From CAZPMO01 sp964587515 (GTDB taxonomy: Bacteria > Pseudomonadota > Alphaproteobacteria > MPNO01): a stretch of 18,547 nucleotides of DNA. The DNA is taken from positions 1 through 18,547 of the forward strand of contig CAZPMO010000092.1 in the NCBI GenBank assembly GCA_964587515.1, given 5' to 3'. Below, one piece after another: positions 1 to 7,670 of this stretch; positions within the stretch are counted from its first letter, which is position 1; every line of letters starts with the position of its first letter. Below the pieces are notes generated by a model. The model searched no databases. It was not told where the DNA came from and saw only the letters and a program-made list of their open reading frames with translations. Both the position numbers and the translations under genes were made by a program.

Positions 1-132
1 GCCGGGCGTTTTCAGCGGCCCGCTTTTGACATTGTTCAGGCCGATCACGATTTCGTTGGCCGCCAACGCCGACCCCGCCGCCATCAGTCCGACGACCACG
101 GCCGCAACAGCGGTCAAAAACATGCGCTTCAT
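1..132 (-). CDS. Branched-chain amino-acid-type ABC transporter substrate-binding protein (N-terminal fragment, runs off the left edge)
   Basis: Only the first 44 codons are in the window. The product starts MKRMFLTAVAAVVV and has a classic Sec signal peptide: a basic n-region (K2, R3), a hydrophobic core at about residues 5-20, and an A-x-A-type cleavage site near ALAA at 22-25. The mature start, NEIVIGLNNVKSGPLKTPG, matches the beginning of type I periplasmic binding proteins of the LivJ/LivK family, which open with a beta strand (IVIGL) and a S/KSG turn. An AAAGGGAGG ribosome-binding site at 139-147 lies six bases before the ATG and fixes the start. It sits 79 bases behind livF and is last in the visible liv-type operon, so it is expected to be the periplasmic ligand receptor for this importer. 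The substrate cannot be told from this fragment. Confidence 0.85.
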   Translation of the reverse strand, partial: MKRMFLTAVAAVVVGLMAAGSALAANEIVIGLNNVKSGPLKTPG

Positions 133-211
133 CGTCTTCCTCCCTTTATTGTAACGTCCCATTGAATGATACGGATAACGCCGTGACTAAGCGATTCTCT
201 TTTTTTCCGGA

Positions 212-916
212 TCAACCGGACCCGAGATAGGCTTCTCCCAATTCACTCTGTTGCAAGTCTTCGGCGCTTCCCTCGATCACCACTTTGCCGAGTTCGAGGA
301 CGTATCCGCGATTGGCGACTTTTAAAGCCATATGAGTATTCTGTTCCACGAGCAGAATCGTCAGCCCGTCATTATTAAGATCGTTGATCAGCGCGAAAAG
401 CTGACCCACCAGGATGGGGCTGAGACCAAGCGACGGCTCATCCAGCATCATCAGTTTCGGCCGCGCCAGCATGCCGCGGCTGATCGCCAGCATCTGCTGT
501 TCGCCGCCCGACAGGACCGATGCGTACATGTCGCGGCGCTCGCGCAGATTGGGAAACCGCTCATAGATCGCCTCGCAGTCACGCTCGATCCGATCGTCGT
601 CCCGGCAATAGGCGCCCATCAGCAGGTTTTCATGGACCGTCAGGCTGATCAGGATCTGGCGGCCCTCCGGCACCAACACCAGCCCTTCGGTGACCCGATG
701 GGGCGCGGTCCAACCTGTAATGTCGCGCCCGTTGAACAGGATCGCGCCCGAGGCGGGCTTCTCCGCCCCGGCGATCGCCTTCAACAGCGAACTTTTTCCG
801 GCGCCGTTGGCACCCAGCACGGTGACGATCTCCCCGTCATCGACCGTAAGATCCACATTCTGAACCGCATGGTTTCGGCCATAACGAAGATCGAGGCTCC
901 GGGTTTCAAGCAGCAT
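212..916 (-). CDS. livF: LivF-type ABC transporter ATP-binding protein
   Basis: This is the second ATPase of a branched-chain-amino-acid-type (HAAT) importer, 234 residues, the usual LivF length. Visible motifs are Walker A GANGAGKSS (35-43), Q-loop region PEGRQ (83-87), ABC signature LSGGEQQ (135-141), Walker B LMMLDEP (155-161) and switch histidine H195 in LLVEQNTH. The open frame extends upstream to 997, but that extension lies inside livG and reads as arginine-rich shadow. The ATG at 916 starts the conserved MLLETRSLDLRYG and gives an 11-base overlap with the end of livG, which suggests translational coupling. It acts at the inner face of the cytoplasmic membrane as a partner of LivG, energising LivH/LivM. 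The transported solute is unknown; genes of this set also serve aromatic acids, amides and urea. Confidence 0.93.
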   Translation of the reverse strand: MLLETRSLDLRYGRNHAVQNVDLTVDDGEIVTVLGANGAGKSSLLKAIAGAEKPASGAILFNGRDITGWTAPHRVTEGLVLVPEGRQILISLTVHENLLMGAYCRDDDRIERDCEAIYERFPNLRERRDMYASVLSGGEQQMLAISRGMLARPKLMMLDEPSLGLSPILVGQLFALINDLNNDGLTILLVEQNTHMALKVANRGYVLELGKVVIEGSAEDLQQSELGEAYLGSG

Positions 917-1670
917 CGCCGGTTCCCAGATAGGCCTCCAACACGCCCGGGTCCGTGTGGACCTGTTCCGGCGTGCCTTCGAAAATTTTCCGTCCAAAGT
1001 TCAGCACCACGACCTGCTCGCACAGGCTGCGCACGAAATGCATGTCGTGTTCCACCACCAGCAGGGTCACCCCCTGGTCGGACACCTGGCGCAGCAAGTT
1101 CTGCAATTCGGTGGTTTCCTGAATGTTGAGGCCGGCCGCCGGCTCGTCCAGCAACAGAATTTTCGGATCCGCCATCATGGCCCGGACCACCTCGATGCGT
1201 TTTCGAACTCCATAGGGCAGGTTGCCGACAACCTGTCCGGGATAGGTCTCGAGCCCGAATCGGGTCAGTGCGTCTTCCGCCATAACCGCCCAGCGACGGC
1301 CCGGTCCCCAGCCCAACGGCTTGAACAAATCAGCCATACCGCGCGCCCGGGTATGTTGGCCCAACATGACGTTTTCGATGGTGCTGAGATGGGGCATCAG
1401 GCGAATATTCTGGAAGCTGCGCGATATGCCGTGGGAAATTCTGTCCTGGATCGGGGTCGCGGTGATGTCCGCGCCATCGAGCCTGATGCCACCGGAATCG
1501 ATGTCGTAAATACCGGAGATGAGATTGAAAATCGTGGTCTTGCCCGCGCCGTTGGGGCCGATCAGCGCGGTCCGGCTGCCGCGCGCGACATCGAACGTTA
1601 CATCGTCGATGACTTTGAGCCCGCCAAAGCTCTTGTGAACATTGGTGAAGGACAGGATCGAATCGGCCAT
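906..1670 (-). CDS. livG: LivG-type ABC transporter ATP-binding protein
   Basis: First ATPase of the HAAT-type importer, 254 residues. It has Walker A GPNGAGKTT (38-46), Q-loop SFQNIRL (Q87), Walker B ILLLDEPAAGLN (171-182) and switch histidine H209 in VVEHDMHF. The ABC signature reads LPYGVRKRIE (151-160), a LivG-style variant of LSYGxQRRLE; LivG proteins often carry LPYG here, so I do not read it as damage. The ATG at 1670 lies one base after the livM stop codon (TAG-A-ATG), and the upstream in-frame extension to 1721 lies inside livM, so I chose the shorter start. It forms the nucleotide-binding pair with LivF. Confidence 0.93.
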   Translation of the reverse strand: MADSILSFTNVHKSFGGLKVIDDVTFDVARGSRTALIGPNGAGKTTIFNLISGIYDIDSGGIRLDGADITATPIQDRISHGISRSFQNIRLMPHLSTIENVMLGQHTRARGMADLFKPLGWGPGRRWAVMAEDALTRFGLETYPGQVVGNLPYGVRKRIEVVRAMMADPKILLLDEPAAGLNIQETTELQNLLRQVSDQGVTLLVVEHDMHFVRSLCEQVVVLNFGRKIFEGTPEQVHTDPGVLEAYLGTGDAA

Positions 1671-1671
1671 T

Positions 1672-2562
1672 CTAACCCGTCTCCCCGGTCGCCTCTTCGC
1701 GCGCGCGACCGTGCCGCACACGATCGACCATCGCGCGCGTAATCAGCCCTTCGGGCCGGAACACCATCACCGCCACCAGGAAGGCGCCGAAAATCACGAA
1801 ACGCCATTCGGCCAGAATTCCACCTTTGGCGATACCCGCCATTTCCGGCAAGCGCAGGAATTCCGGCAAAAACGTGAACAGGATCGCGCCAAACAGCGGG
1901 CCGTATGCGGTCTGCGTCCCGCCGATCAGGACGTACAGCAGGACGAAAATGCTGATCAGAATATTGAAATACTGGATCTCGATATAATTGTATTGATGGG
2001 CGTAGAGCGCGCCCGCGATCCCGGCCAGCGCGCCGCCGATGGTGAATGTCATGACCTGGGTCATGCGCACATTGACGCCGAACAGCGCGGCAACATTCTC
2101 GTCATCATGAACCGCCCGCATGCTCAGCCCGAACCGGGTCGCCAGCAGATAAAAGACAAAGAAGATTGCCGCGATGGCGAAGATCGCAAGCATGCCGAGC
2201 TCGGCGAAGTCCGGTACTTCATAACCGGAAGCGCCACCCACCACGTCCATGTTGATGATCACGCCGGCCACGATTTCCGCGAACGCGAACGTCGCCAGCA
2301 CCATATAGACGCCCCTTGTTCTGAGAATCGGAAAGGCGATGATGAAGCTGATCGCCGCGGTGAATATCGCCGCGCCGGGGATGGTGATCCACATGGGCAA
2401 CTCCAGCCCGGTATTAAGGAACGCGGCGGAGTACGCGCCAAGCGCCATGAAACCCGCCCCGCCCAGATTGAGCTGACCGGAAGCGGCGGGCAGAAACACC
2501 GAATAGGCGAAGATGATATTGATGCAGAGGATCCCCAGGATCCCGCCCCAGTAACCGCTCAC
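1672..2562 (-). CDS. livM: LivM-type ABC transporter permease
   Basis: Inner-membrane permease of the HAAT importer, 296 residues, very hydrophobic with about eight to nine predicted membrane segments. Family hallmarks are GQLNLGGAGFMALGAY (29-44), the VVGGASGYEVP loop (107-117) that corresponds to the TGGxxG segment of LivM, and the cytoplasmic coupling segment RFGLSMRAVHDDENVAALFG (143-162) that docks the ATPase. The C-terminus has the typical FRPEGLI followed by a short basic tail. The start is GTG at 2562, one base after the livH stop (TGA-C-GTG), so translation is probably coupled. It should form a heterodimer with LivH. Confidence 0.93.
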   Translation of the reverse strand: MSGYWGGILGILCINIIFAYSVFLPAASGQLNLGGAGFMALGAYSAAFLNTGLELPMWITIPGAAIFTAAISFIIAFPILRTRGVYMVLATFAFAEIVAGVIINMDVVGGASGYEVPDFAELGMLAIFAIAAIFFVFYLLATRFGLSMRAVHDDENVAALFGVNVRMTQVMTFTIGGALAGIAGALYAHQYNYIEIQYFNILISIFVLLYVLIGGTQTAYGPLFGAILFTFLPEFLRLPEMAGIAKGGILAEWRFVIFGAFLVAVMVFRPEGLITRAMVDRVRHGRAREEATGETG

Positions 2563-2563
2563 G

Positions 2564-3484
2564 TCAGAATTTCCCCTTGCCGATTCTGGTGTGGCCGAAC
2601 AACCCTTGTGGCTTGATCAGCAGCACAACGAGCAGGATGCCCCAGACCGAAATCTTGATGGTGTCGGCGCCGAAAAAGTGGATCGACAGGGTCTCGACCA
2701 CGCCGACGATGATTCCGCCGGCCACCGCGCCCCAGATATTGCCCAGCCCGCCGATCACCATTGCCGCGATCGCCTTGGCCGCGACTTCGTTGCCCATATA
2801 GGCGCTGACCTCGTGATAGTTGAGCGTGAAGATGATGCCGGCGAGGCCGCACAGCAGACCGGTGATCAAGAACATCACCGGCACGATGCGATGCACGTTG
2901 ACCCCCAGCAGCGTCGAAACATCGGGATTTTCGGCAATGCTTCGCAGGCCGCGCCCTGTCCGGGTTCCCTTGAGCATGGATGACAACAAGACGACGGCGC
3001 CCAGCGAAACCACCAGACATACCAGTTGGGGGATGCTGATGATCAGCCCCCAAAAACGAAAATTCGCATCGTAGAACGGCACCGGAAAGGCCTGGCTGTC
3101 TGACCCCAACAGGATCAGGACCGTGTTCTCGAAAATAAGCAAAAAGCCGAGCGAGCTGACCAGCGGAATCGCATGTTCGGTGGCGTCACCGTATTTTGCT
3201 TTCAGATAGCGGTACGTGAAACGCTCCACCAGCAGCGATGCGAGCGCGGCGGCGATCAGCCCGATCAAAAGCGCCGCCGCCCAATGAATGCCGCCATCGG
3301 AAAGCCCGAACGGCAGACCGTAATAGCTCAAACCCCATCCGGTCATGCCGGCGATCATGAAAATCGGCGGGATCGTGAAATTCAGGAAGTTGAGCATGCC
3401 GATGGTCAGCGTGAACGCCACGGCCACCATCACGTATATGCCGCCCAGCATAAGTCCGCTGATAATTTGCTGGGTGATCAGCAT
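2564..3484 (-). CDS. livH: LivH-type ABC transporter permease
   Basis: Second membrane permease of the HAAT importer, 306 residues. It begins with the LivH pattern GLMLGGIYVMVAVAFTLTIG (10-29) followed by LNFLNF, and carries the ATPase-coupling segment TRTGRGLRSIAENPDVSTLL (174-193). The C-terminus KPQGLFGHTRIGKG matches the family RPxGLFG ending. The ATG at 3484 is forced as the first usable start because an in-frame TAG lies two codons upstream. No strong Shine-Dalgarno sequence is visible. A 143-base gap separates it from the upstream VOC gene on the same strand; I see no convincing terminator there, so it may be read through from that gene or may have its own weak promoter. Confidence 0.92.
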   Translation of the reverse strand: MLITQQIISGLMLGGIYVMVAVAFTLTIGMLNFLNFTIPPIFMIAGMTGWGLSYYGLPFGLSDGGIHWAAALLIGLIAAALASLLVERFTYRYLKAKYGDATEHAIPLVSSLGFLLIFENTVLILLGSDSQAFPVPFYDANFRFWGLIISIPQLVCLVVSLGAVVLLSSMLKGTRTGRGLRSIAENPDVSTLLGVNVHRIVPVMFLITGLLCGLAGIIFTLNYHEVSAYMGNEVAAKAIAAMVIGGLGNIWGAVAGGIIVGVVETLSIHFFGADTIKISVWGILLVVLLIKPQGLFGHTRIGKGKF

Positions 3485-3627
3485 GCGCTATGCGCTTTGG
3501 AAATCACGTAAACAAGCCGTCCCTGATATTGGCGCCGAATTCTTTATTGCCCGTCGAGCGGGGCGCACACAGTATCGGATTTCAGCTTTTTGTAAACGTG
3601 GGCAAATTTCTCGTGCGGGTCTTTCCC

Positions 3628-4605
3628 TCAGAGAAGATACAGGGCCGTTTCGTCGTCGATGGTCCCAACCGCTTCCGGCGTCCAGTCGCGATTGACGAAG
3701 AACTGCAACCGGTGTCCGTCGGGGTCGATAATGGTGACGCCGCGCCGCGCCGGATGATCGGAGATCTTTTCGACCTCGATGTCTTTGTCGGCGAGAGCGG
3801 CGATCGACCGGTCGAGTTCGTCCTCGTCCCACACTTCGAAGCCCACGTGATGGAAACCCGGTTGCAGGCCCGGACGATGGCGATAGAGCGTCAGATCGCC
3901 GGTCCCCACGGTCCCGCGCAAAACAGCCACCGAACTTTCCGGACTTCCGACGAACGGGGTCAGACCGATAATGCCCGTGTAAAACCCGAACATCTCCTCG
4001 AAATTCGATGTTACCAGGGCGGAATGGGTCACCTTTTTCGGATGAAAGACGGCGTCCTTGATGACGTCGAGCGGCGGGTCCTTGGGATAGTATTTCTCCG
4101 AAATTGGCTCGGAGGTAACGCCGGGGACGTATTTGGGCTTCACTTCGTTGAAGCTGCCTTTGCGGTGCGAGCGCCAGTCGTCCATCACATCGGCGTAAAC
4201 TTCGACCAGAATGCCGTCGGGATCGATGAAGTACAGTGAATGGGCGACGTCGTGGTCTTCCGTCATTTCGAATTTTACGCCGGCCGCGATGGCGCGGTTA
4301 TAGCCGTCCACCAGATCGACCTCGTTCTCGACCTCGAAGGCGAGATGCCAGATGTCGGGCTTCTGGTCGGGATCGCAATAGCGGCTGTGAATGTCGGTCA
4401 GGCCCAGATCGTGATAGGTGTTCCCGTTGCTCATGAACGCCGCCATGTTGTTCGGCTGGCGATAGACCTCCGCGAAACCGACGATGTCCCGGTAGTATTC
4501 CGCCGCGCGTTCGTAATTGCCGATGAACATGTTGGCGTGGGCGAAACGGCGCGGGCGCCAATAGTGGTTTTCGGTTTCCTCGCGCACGGATTGGGACTTT
4601 TCCAT
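3628..4605 (-). CDS. Two-domain VOC protein, type I extradiol (catechol 2,3-) dioxygenase-like
   Basis: The 325-residue product has the size and two-domain plan of type I extradiol ring-cleavage dioxygenases. The N-terminal domain (about 19-140) keeps a full 2-His-1-carboxylate pattern: H23 (FAHANMF), H87 (IWHLAFEV) and E135 (GILVEVYAD). The C-terminal domain (about 190-306) has H194 (VTHSALV), H253 (FHHVGFEV) and Q301 (HRLQFFV), so the carboxylate is replaced by Gln. In characterised type I enzymes the iron site is in the C-terminal domain, so this protein may use the N-terminal site or be a relative with another reaction. The open frame extends to 4785, but the ATG at 4605 follows a GAGAGGACGG purine-rich site, and the upstream residues are low-complexity and overlap the divergent promoter region. 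It is first in the minus-strand block leading to the liv-type importer, hinting that importer and enzyme serve one catabolic route. Confidence 0.85.
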   Translation of the reverse strand: MEKSQSVREETENHYWRPRRFAHANMFIGNYERAAEYYRDIVGFAEVYRQPNNMAAFMSNGNTYHDLGLTDIHSRYCDPDQKPDIWHLAFEVENEVDLVDGYNRAIAAGVKFEMTEDHDVAHSLYFIDPDGILVEVYADVMDDWRSHRKGSFNEVKPKYVPGVTSEPISEKYYPKDPPLDVIKDAVFHPKKVTHSALVTSNFEEMFGFYTGIIGLTPFVGSPESSVAVLRGTVGTGDLTLYRHRPGLQPGFHHVGFEVWDEDELDRSIAALADKDIEVEKISDHPARRGVTIIDPDGHRLQFFVNRDWTPEAVGTIDDETALYLL

Positions 4606-4783
4606 TTTTTCCGTCCTCTCTTCTCCCGGGTTCCCAGGTCGGCTTCTTGCGGTCGGTTGAGCATCACCCCATCGTCCCCGATTTGCAACTCGCGTGTTGG
4701 CGATGGATATGCGCCCGCGACTCGACACCCGCGATGGTCGAGCGTAGCATTTGCCTCGCCTGTGGCGTAAAGGAGACTTGATC
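4606..4783. promoter_or_regulatory. Divergent control region between two VOC genes, with a possible operator
   Basis: This 178-base gap separates two divergently transcribed genes and must hold both promoters. On the plus strand a weak sigma70-like pair is visible: TTGCAA (4683-4688), 17 bases, GATATG (4706-4711). Just downstream lies a perfect 6-base inverted repeat, CTCGAC (4721-4726) and GTCGAG (4737-4742), with a 10-base spacer, where a repressor would block initiation. AAAGGAG at 4769-4775 is the ribosome-binding site of the plus-strand gene. The promoter match is poor (about 4/6 and 3/6), so only the inverted repeat and the ribosome-binding site are seen directly; the rest is inference. 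Confidence 0.35.
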
Positions 4784-5188
4784 ATGGCCCGACTGCGGCA
4801 TTTCGCGATCGTCGTGAAAGACCTGGAAGAATCGGCTGAATTTTACCAGAAGGTGTTCGGCTTGGAGCGCGTCGGCGAGGAACATCTGGACCTCGCCTCC
4901 GCCATCTATGTATCGGACGGCGAGGTAAATCTGGCGCTGCTCAAATATAAATCGGATGAAATGGCCGGCATGGCCGATAGCGCCAACTTTGTCGGCGCCC
5001 ACCATTTCGGATTCCAGGTCGACGACCTCCGCGAAGCCCAGGAGAATATCGAGGCGAACGGCGGTACCTTTCATTTCGACCTCGGCGATGACGACTCGAA
5101 GGTCAATTTCGAACGCAAATTCAGAGACCCCAACGGGATCATATTCGACATTTCGCAATCGGGCTGGCTGGGAACGCCGCGCAAATAG
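4784..5188 (+). CDS. Small VOC family protein (glyoxalase / extradiol dioxygenase-like)
   Basis: A 134-residue single-domain VOC protein. The start MARLRHFAIVVKDLEESAEFY is the standard first beta-alpha unit, with H6 at the usual first metal position. The second unit begins GAHHFGFQVDD (71-81) with H73/H74, and the domain closes with DPNGIIFDIS (115-124), where D122 stands where most members have Glu. The ATG at 4784 is preceded at eight bases by a clear AAAGGAG; the in-frame extension to 4751 is not needed. It is first in the plus-strand operon with the hydrolase and the flavin monooxygenase. The family includes isomerases, lyases, dioxygenases and thiol transferases, so the reaction cannot be assigned. 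With ring-modifying neighbours, action on a ring-derived intermediate is plausible. Confidence 0.85.
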   Translation: MARLRHFAIVVKDLEESAEFYQKVFGLERVGEEHLDLASAIYVSDGEVNLALLKYKSDEMAGMADSANFVGAHHFGFQVDDLREAQENIEANGGTFHFDLGDDDSKVNFERKFRDPNGIIFDISQSGWLGTPRK

Positions 5189-5250
5189 ACCTGGCCGCAT
5201 AAAAATCGCGCGGCCTCCCTTACAACGGGCCAACACGTTGGGATAAAGCC

Positions 5251-6066
5251 GTGATCAGTTATCCACTCGCGCTCGGAGACCAGACCACGCGCGTGCTCGA
5301 GCACGGCGCCGGTCCGGTTGCCATCGTCCTGATTCACGGGCTCGGCGCGCGGGCCGACCGCTGGCGGCGAAATATCGGCCCACTGGCGGCGGCCGGTTAT
5401 CGCTGCGTCGCGTTCGACCTGCCGGGCCACGGCTTCGCCAGCAAGGACGGCGAATTCGCTTTCACGGCGCCCAATTGCGCCCGCCTCGCCGCTGATCTCC
5501 TGACCAAACTCGACATCGGGCGCGCCATACTGGTCGGCACGTCCATGGGCGGCTATATCGCCGCGCATATGATTTGCGCCGGGCTCGTCCGGGTCGAGGC
5601 GCTGGCGCTGGTCGGGACCGTCGGCATCGTGCCCATGGGGCTGGAGGCGCGCCGGATCCTGGGCGACCGGTTCGGCGGCGTCACGCGCGACGGCATCGAG
5701 CGAAAACTGCGCAACGTAATGTTCGACGATGCGACCGAGGTGACGCCCGAATTCGTCGAGGAGGAATGGCGCATCAACAACGGACCCGGCGCGCATGCGG
5801 CTTTTGCCCGCATCTCACGCTACATCGCCGATGACATCGACAATGACGTGGTCGGCGAGCGGCTCGCGGCGCTGCCCGACCGGCCGCCGACTGCCGTGAT
5901 CTGGGGACGCGACGACCATTCCATTCCGCTTTCGGTCGGCCATGACTGCCGTGACCTGTTGCGCCCGGACCTCTACGCCGAGATCCCGGACGCCGGTCAC
6001 GCCCCTTATTATGAGCGGCCGGAGGCGTTCAACGACCTCCTGCTCGACTTCCTGTCGGAGCGATAA
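5251..6066 (+). CDS. Alpha/beta-fold hydrolase
   Basis: A 271-residue alpha/beta hydrolase with oxyanion-hole segment HGLG (29-32), FDLPGHG (55-61), nucleophile elbow GTSMGG with S98, an acid in WGRDDHSIP (D221 or D222) and catalytic H250 in DAGHAPYYERP. This is the layout of cytosolic C-C bond hydrolases, esterases, enol-lactone hydrolases and deformylases. The start is GTG at 5251, with a GGGATAAAG purine-rich stretch just before it; no ATG in frame fits the conserved N-terminus better. It lies between the small VOC gene (62-base gap) and the flavin monooxygenase (two-base gap). By analogy with aromatic meta-cleavage and nicotinate pathways it could cleave a ring-fission product, but that is inference. 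Confidence 0.9.
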   Translation: MISYPLALGDQTTRVLEHGAGPVAIVLIHGLGARADRWRRNIGPLAAAGYRCVAFDLPGHGFASKDGEFAFTAPNCARLAADLLTKLDIGRAILVGTSMGGYIAAHMICAGLVRVEALALVGTVGIVPMGLEARRILGDRFGGVTRDGIERKLRNVMFDDATEVTPEFVEEEWRINNGPGAHAAFARISRYIADDIDNDVVGERLAALPDRPPTAVIWGRDDHSIPLSVGHDCRDLLRPDLYAEIPDAGHAPYYERPEAFNDLLLDFLSER

Positions 6067-6068
6067 AG

Positions 6069-7196
6069 ATGGTTGAACGGAGGCATGCCGAGATTGCCGG
6101 CGGCGGGTTCGCCGGCCTGGTCGCCGCGATCGCGCTGGCCCAGCGGGGCTGGACGGTACGGGTTCACGAGAAGAGCGAAGAGCTGCGCGCATACGGCGCC
6201 GGGATATTCATCTGGGAGAACGGGCTTCGCGTCCTGAAGGCGATCGGCGCCTATGAAGACGTCATCGCCGGTTCGCACGAAAGCGGCGTCTACGAAGTGC
6301 GCGACCGGGGTGAAGTCGTCGACCGGACCGAGTTCTCGGCCGAGCGCAACGACCGCATGCTGACCATGACGCGCCAGACGCTTTACAAGGCGATCCTCGA
6401 CGTTGCCGCGGATATGGACATCGAAATCGTGCTCAAATCCGAGGTCACCGGGGCGACGCCCGAAGGCGTGCTGACGACCGCCGACGGCAAACGCTATCGC
6501 GCCGATCTGGTGGTCGGCGCCGACGGCGTGAGGTCGAACGTCCGCGATTCGCTCGGCCTCCAGCGGGAGCGCAATGTCGCTCGCCTCGGCCTGGTAAGGA
6601 TCCTCGCGCCGCGTTGCCTCGACGAGCTGGGCCCGGGATCATGGGACAATGTGATCGATTTCTATAATTTGCCCGTGCGGTCGCTCCGCATTCTCTATGT
6701 GCCGTGCAACGCCGATGAACTCTATCTGGCGATGATGGCGCCGGCCGACGATCTCGAGGCGACGGAAATTCCGCTGCGGCACGACATCTGGGTGCCGGCC
6801 TTTCCGGACCTCGAGCCCGCGATCCGGCGCGCATCCGAGGATGGCCGCTATGACCCATACGAAACCGGGAAGCTCTCCAACTGGTCGGTCGGGCGCGTCG
6901 CCATCGTCGGCGATTCGGCGCACGCCATGGTTCCCTCGCTGGGCCAGGGCGCGGGGTTCGCGATGATGAACGCGCTGGCGCTCGCCGTCGCCGTCGACGG
7001 CGCGCCGTCCATCGAAGACGCGCTGGCGGCATGGGAAGCGCGCGAACGCCCGATGACGGAATTTACCCAGGATTGTTCGGCGTCGGTCGCACTGTCGCGG
7101 CTCGAAAAAGGCGGCCGCATGTGGACCGAGGAAGCGATCCGCCCCGCCCGCTACGTCCCCACCGGCACGGAACACCTGCCGCGTCTGCTGGACTAA
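6069..7196 (+). CDS. FAD-dependent monooxygenase (single-component aromatic hydroxylase type)
   Basis: A 375-residue group A flavoprotein monooxygenase. The N-terminal Rossmann motif is slightly variant, GGGFAG (11-16), with E34 at the end of the second strand binding the FAD ribose. R102 of TMTRQTLY is the conserved flavin-contacting arginine position, the DG motif is GADGVRS (150-156) and the GD motif is GDSAHAMVPSLGQGAG (281-296). These three motifs together define the salicylate / 6-hydroxynicotinate / 4-hydroxybenzoate hydroxylase class, which uses NAD(P)H and O2 to hydroxylate an activated ring. The ATG is two bases after the hydrolase stop, with GGAG inside the end of that gene serving as ribosome-binding site, so the two are surely co-translated. 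Its end is six bases from the end of the convergent 2Fe-2S subunit gene. Confidence 0.92.
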   Translation: MVERRHAEIAGGGFAGLVAAIALAQRGWTVRVHEKSEELRAYGAGIFIWENGLRVLKAIGAYEDVIAGSHESGVYEVRDRGEVVDRTEFSAERNDRMLTMTRQTLYKAILDVAADMDIEIVLKSEVTGATPEGVLTTADGKRYRADLVVGADGVRSNVRDSLGLQRERNVARLGLVRILAPRCLDELGPGSWDNVIDFYNLPVRSLRILYVPCNADELYLAMMAPADDLEATEIPLRHDIWVPAFPDLEPAIRRASEDGRYDPYETGKLSNWSVGRVAIVGDSAHAMVPSLGQGAGFAMMNALALAVAVDGAPSIEDALAAWEARERPMTEFTQDCSASVALSRLEKGGRMWTEEAIRPARYVPTGTEHLPRLLD

Positions 7197-7202
7197 ACCC
7201 GG

Positions 7203-7670
7203 TTAGCCATGCACCTCGGCGAGCGCCATCTCGATGGCGTCGACGATGCCCGTATAACCGGTGCAACGACACAGATTGCCGCTAAGCTCACGCTTGATGC
7301 GGGTGCGATCGGCGTCCGGCAGACGGTTCACGATGTCGTAGGCGGTGGCCAGCATGCCGGGCGTGCAATAGCCGCATTGGACCGCGTGGCCCTTTTTGAA
7401 ACACGCGCGGATGATGGCCATCACCTCGTCGCCGTCGTAGCCCTCCGTGGTGCGCACCTCCGCGCCGTCCGCCGCGACGGCGAGGGTAATGCACGATCGC
7501 ACCGGGCGGCCGTCGAGAAGCAGCGTGCAGGCGCCGCAGACGCCGTGTTCGCACGCGGTGTGGGTGCCGGTCAGGCCCTGATGATCGCGGATGAAGTCGG
7601 CGAGCGACAGGCGCGGCTCCACGTCGGCGGTCACCGTCCGTCCATTGATTGTCAGCTTCGTGGTGGTCAT
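7203..7670 (-). CDS. 2Fe-2S subunit of a molybdenum hydroxylase (xanthine dehydrogenase / CoxS family)
   Basis: The 155-residue product carries both iron-sulfur centres of this family. The ferredoxin-like N-terminal centre uses C40, C45, C48 and C60 (ACEHGVCGAC), and the helical C-terminal centre uses C99, C102, C134 and C136 (CGYC and LCRC). It passes electrons from the molybdenum site in the large subunit to FAD in the medium subunit. The open frame extends to 7814, but the ATG at 7670 overlaps the medium-subunit stop as ATGA and starts MTTTKLTINGRTV, the true family start. It is the last gene of the minus-strand operon. Confidence 0.95.
   Translation of the reverse strand: MTTTKLTINGRTVTADVEPRLSLADFIRDHQGLTGTHTACEHGVCGACTLLLDGRPVRSCITLAVAADGAEVRTTEGYDGDEVMAIIRACFKKGHAVQCGYCTPGMLATAYDIVNRLPDADRTRIKRELSGNLCRCTGYTGIVDAIEMALAEVHG

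Noticed and set aside
133..211. Possible terminator between livF and the binding-protein gene
   Set aside because: Only a 4-base-pair stem (ACGG/CCGT) is visible on the minus strand and the A/T-rich run precedes it, so it does not look like an intrinsic terminator.
3485..3627. Possible extra gene or terminator between the extradiol-like gene and livH
   Set aside because: No motif-bearing open frame and no convincing stem with a T-run were found; GCGCTATGCGC next to the livH start is a short palindrome only.
4606..4785. N-terminal extension of the extradiol-like protein to 4785
   Set aside because: The extra 60 residues are arginine/serine-rich with no domain, overlap the divergent promoter region and even the next gene's start, and bypass the purine-rich ribosome-binding site before 4605.
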